Assembly: GCA_009929975.1 (NCBI GenBank)
Contig: RZZF01000102.1
Location: forward strand, 1 to 6,692
Reading direction: 5' to 3'
Source: Clostridia bacterium
Lineage (GTDB): Bacteria; Bacillota; Clostridia; Saccharofermentanales; UBA5734
DNA: 6,692 nt
Each line of letters starts with the position of its first letter. Position 1 is the stretch's first letter. The notes beneath the pieces are model-generated. The model worked only from the letters and a program-made list of their open reading frames with translations. It made no database searches and had not been told where the DNA came from. This document shows, in pieces, positions 5,767-6,692 of this stretch. Made by a program: the position numbers and the translations under genes.

Positions 5767-6692
5767 ATGGCTAATACGGTCAATATCTGTCTGATCGGGG
5801 CCGGCCGGGCCGGCATGATCCATGCTGTCAATTTTCGCCGGATGGTTGAGGGGGCCGATCTGGTCGCTGTCGCTGATCCGGTTGAGGAAAACCGCCGGGC
5901 GGCCTGCCGCACACTGGGCATCGACCGGGCCTATGCTGATTACCGGGACGCGCTGCAGTGCCCGGATATCGACGCGGTGGTCATTGTCGCGCCGACCTCC
6001 CTGCACTGTGAAATGACTGAGGCCGCGGCCGCGGCCGGCAAACATGTGTTCTGCGAGAAGCCGATGGCGATGAACGCGATGGAATGCCGCCGGATGATCG
6101 ATGCCTGTGATAAGGCCGGTGTCCTGCTGCAGATCGGTTTCATGCGCCGCTTCGATGAAAGCTTCCGCCGGGCCTTTCAGGCGATTGAACAGGGCGAGAT
6201 CGGTGATGTGGTCATGGTCCGCTCCAATACACGCGGGCCAAGCATTCCGATGAAATGGACATATGATCTGAAAAAAAGCAATGGACCGCTGGCTGAGGTC
6301 AACAGCCATGATATCGATTCTCTGCGCTGGTTTACCGGCAGCGAATTCGAATCCGTCTTCGCCTATGCCGGAAACTATCGCTGCCCGGACGCGAAAGAAG
6401 ACTATCCGGACTACTATGATAATGTCGTGATGATCGCGCGTTTCCGCAACCAGATGCAGGGCATGCTCGACGGCGCGGTCTCGGTCAATTACGGGTATGA
6501 CGCGCGGGCTGAGATTCTCGGAACCCATGGCTGCATCTATCTCGGAGAAATGAAGGACCACCGCATCACAACGGTGACGAAACAAGGCGTTGCCCAGCCG
6601 GTGCAGACAAGCTGGCGCACCCTGTTTACCGACGCCTATCTGCGTGAGGATGAACATTTTATTGACTGTATCCGGCAGGATAAACAGCCGGA
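5767..6692 (+). CDS. Gfo/Idh/MocA-family oxidoreductase (3' end cut by window)
   Basis: NAD(P)-dependent dehydrogenase of the Gfo/Idh/MocA family, which oxidises or reduces hydroxyls of sugars, inositols and related polyols in the cytosol. The frame runs 308 codons to the window end without a stop; the family is usually about 330-350 residues, so perhaps 20-40 are missing. The Rossmann motif GAGRAG is at 11-16 and Asp37 in VADP is placed to prefer NAD. The family motif CEKPM at 96-100 supplies the catalytic Lys98, and His181 in NSHDIDSLRW is the expected second catalytic residue. Four residues before this His, where inositol dehydrogenases have Asp, there is Glu177. AAAGGAG 6 bases before the ATG fixes the start. 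The gene is divergent from kinase 2 and probably co-regulated with it. An inositol-type, anhydro-sugar or aldose dehydrogenase are all possible; the substrate is not readable. Confidence 0.94.
   Translation, partial: MANTVNICLIGAGRAGMIHAVNFRRMVEGADLVAVADPVEENRRAACRTLGIDRAYADYRDALQCPDIDAVVIVAPTSLHCEMTEAAAAAGKHVFCEKPMAMNAMECRRMIDACDKAGVLLQIGFMRRFDESFRRAFQAIEQGEIGDVVMVRSNTRGPSIPMKWTYDLKKSNGPLAEVNSHDIDSLRWFTGSEFESVFAYAGNYRCPDAKEDYPDYYDNVVMIARFRNQMQGMLDGAVSVNYGYDARAEILGTHGCIYLGEMKDHRITTVTKQGVAQPVQTSWRTLFTDAYLREDEHFIDCIRQDKQP

Noticed and set aside
6021..6038. GGCCGC/GCGGCC alternating palindromic run
   Set aside because: It encodes an ordinary Ala-rich helix (EAAAAAGKH) before the EKP motif; the palindromy follows from alternating Ala codons.
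5713..6657. A 314-codon open frame on the - strand opposite the Gfo/Idh gene
   Set aside because: It is an antisense shadow of a clear family gene in GC-biased sequence. Its translation has no recognisable domain, and it lacks a convincing ribosome binding site or promoter.

Overview
The window is 6692 bases of bacterial DNA with dense gene packing and a moderately high G+C content, roughly mid-50s percent by eye. It holds six protein genes, two of them cut by the window ends, and every recognisable product belongs to sugar, polyol or sugar-acid metabolism or its control. Strong AGGAGG-type ribosome binding sites, a TGGTATAAT extended -10 promoter, a DeoR-type regulator and cysteine-rich cytosolic enzymes fit a Bacillota-like, possibly anaerobic organism. 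That placement is an inference of low confidence, because nothing here is a taxonomic marker. There are no RNA genes, mobile elements, CRISPR arrays or phage genes.

Layout. Positions 2-3170 (+ strand) carry a three-gene block: the C-terminal part of a D-2-hydroxyacid dehydrogenase, an FGGY-family carbohydrate kinase, and an SMP-30/gluconolactonase-type beta-propeller. A convincing intrinsic terminator for this block lies at 3218-3249, inside the 3' end of the convergent regulator gene. Positions 5513-3191 (- strand) carry a two-gene operon: a second, clearly different FGGY kinase followed 4 bases later by a DeoR/GlpR-family regulator. Positions 5514-5766 are a 253-base AT-rich divergent regulatory region with a good + strand promoter and repeats that could be operators. 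Positions 5767-6692 (+) hold a Gfo/Idh/MocA-family oxidoreductase cut by the window end.

How the genes may work together. The set (NAD(P)-dependent sugar or polyol dehydrogenase, lactonase, 2-keto-acid reductase/hydroxyacid dehydrogenase, two sugar kinases, and a DeoR repressor that normally senses a phosphorylated sugar) looks like a catabolic locus. One plausible route oxidises a sugar or cyclic polyol to a lactone or ketone, opens the lactone to an acid, adjusts the 2-keto/2-hydroxy state and phosphorylates the product. The substrate cannot be read from the sequence. There may be two pathways side by side rather than one. No transporter or aldolase is visible, so the locus probably continues beyond both ends. 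I see no entirely unknown system. The most interesting points are the terminator embedded in an opposing coding sequence, the paired but divergent FGGY kinases, the Glu-for-Asp change in the Gfo/Idh active-site motif, and the repeat-bearing divergent control region.
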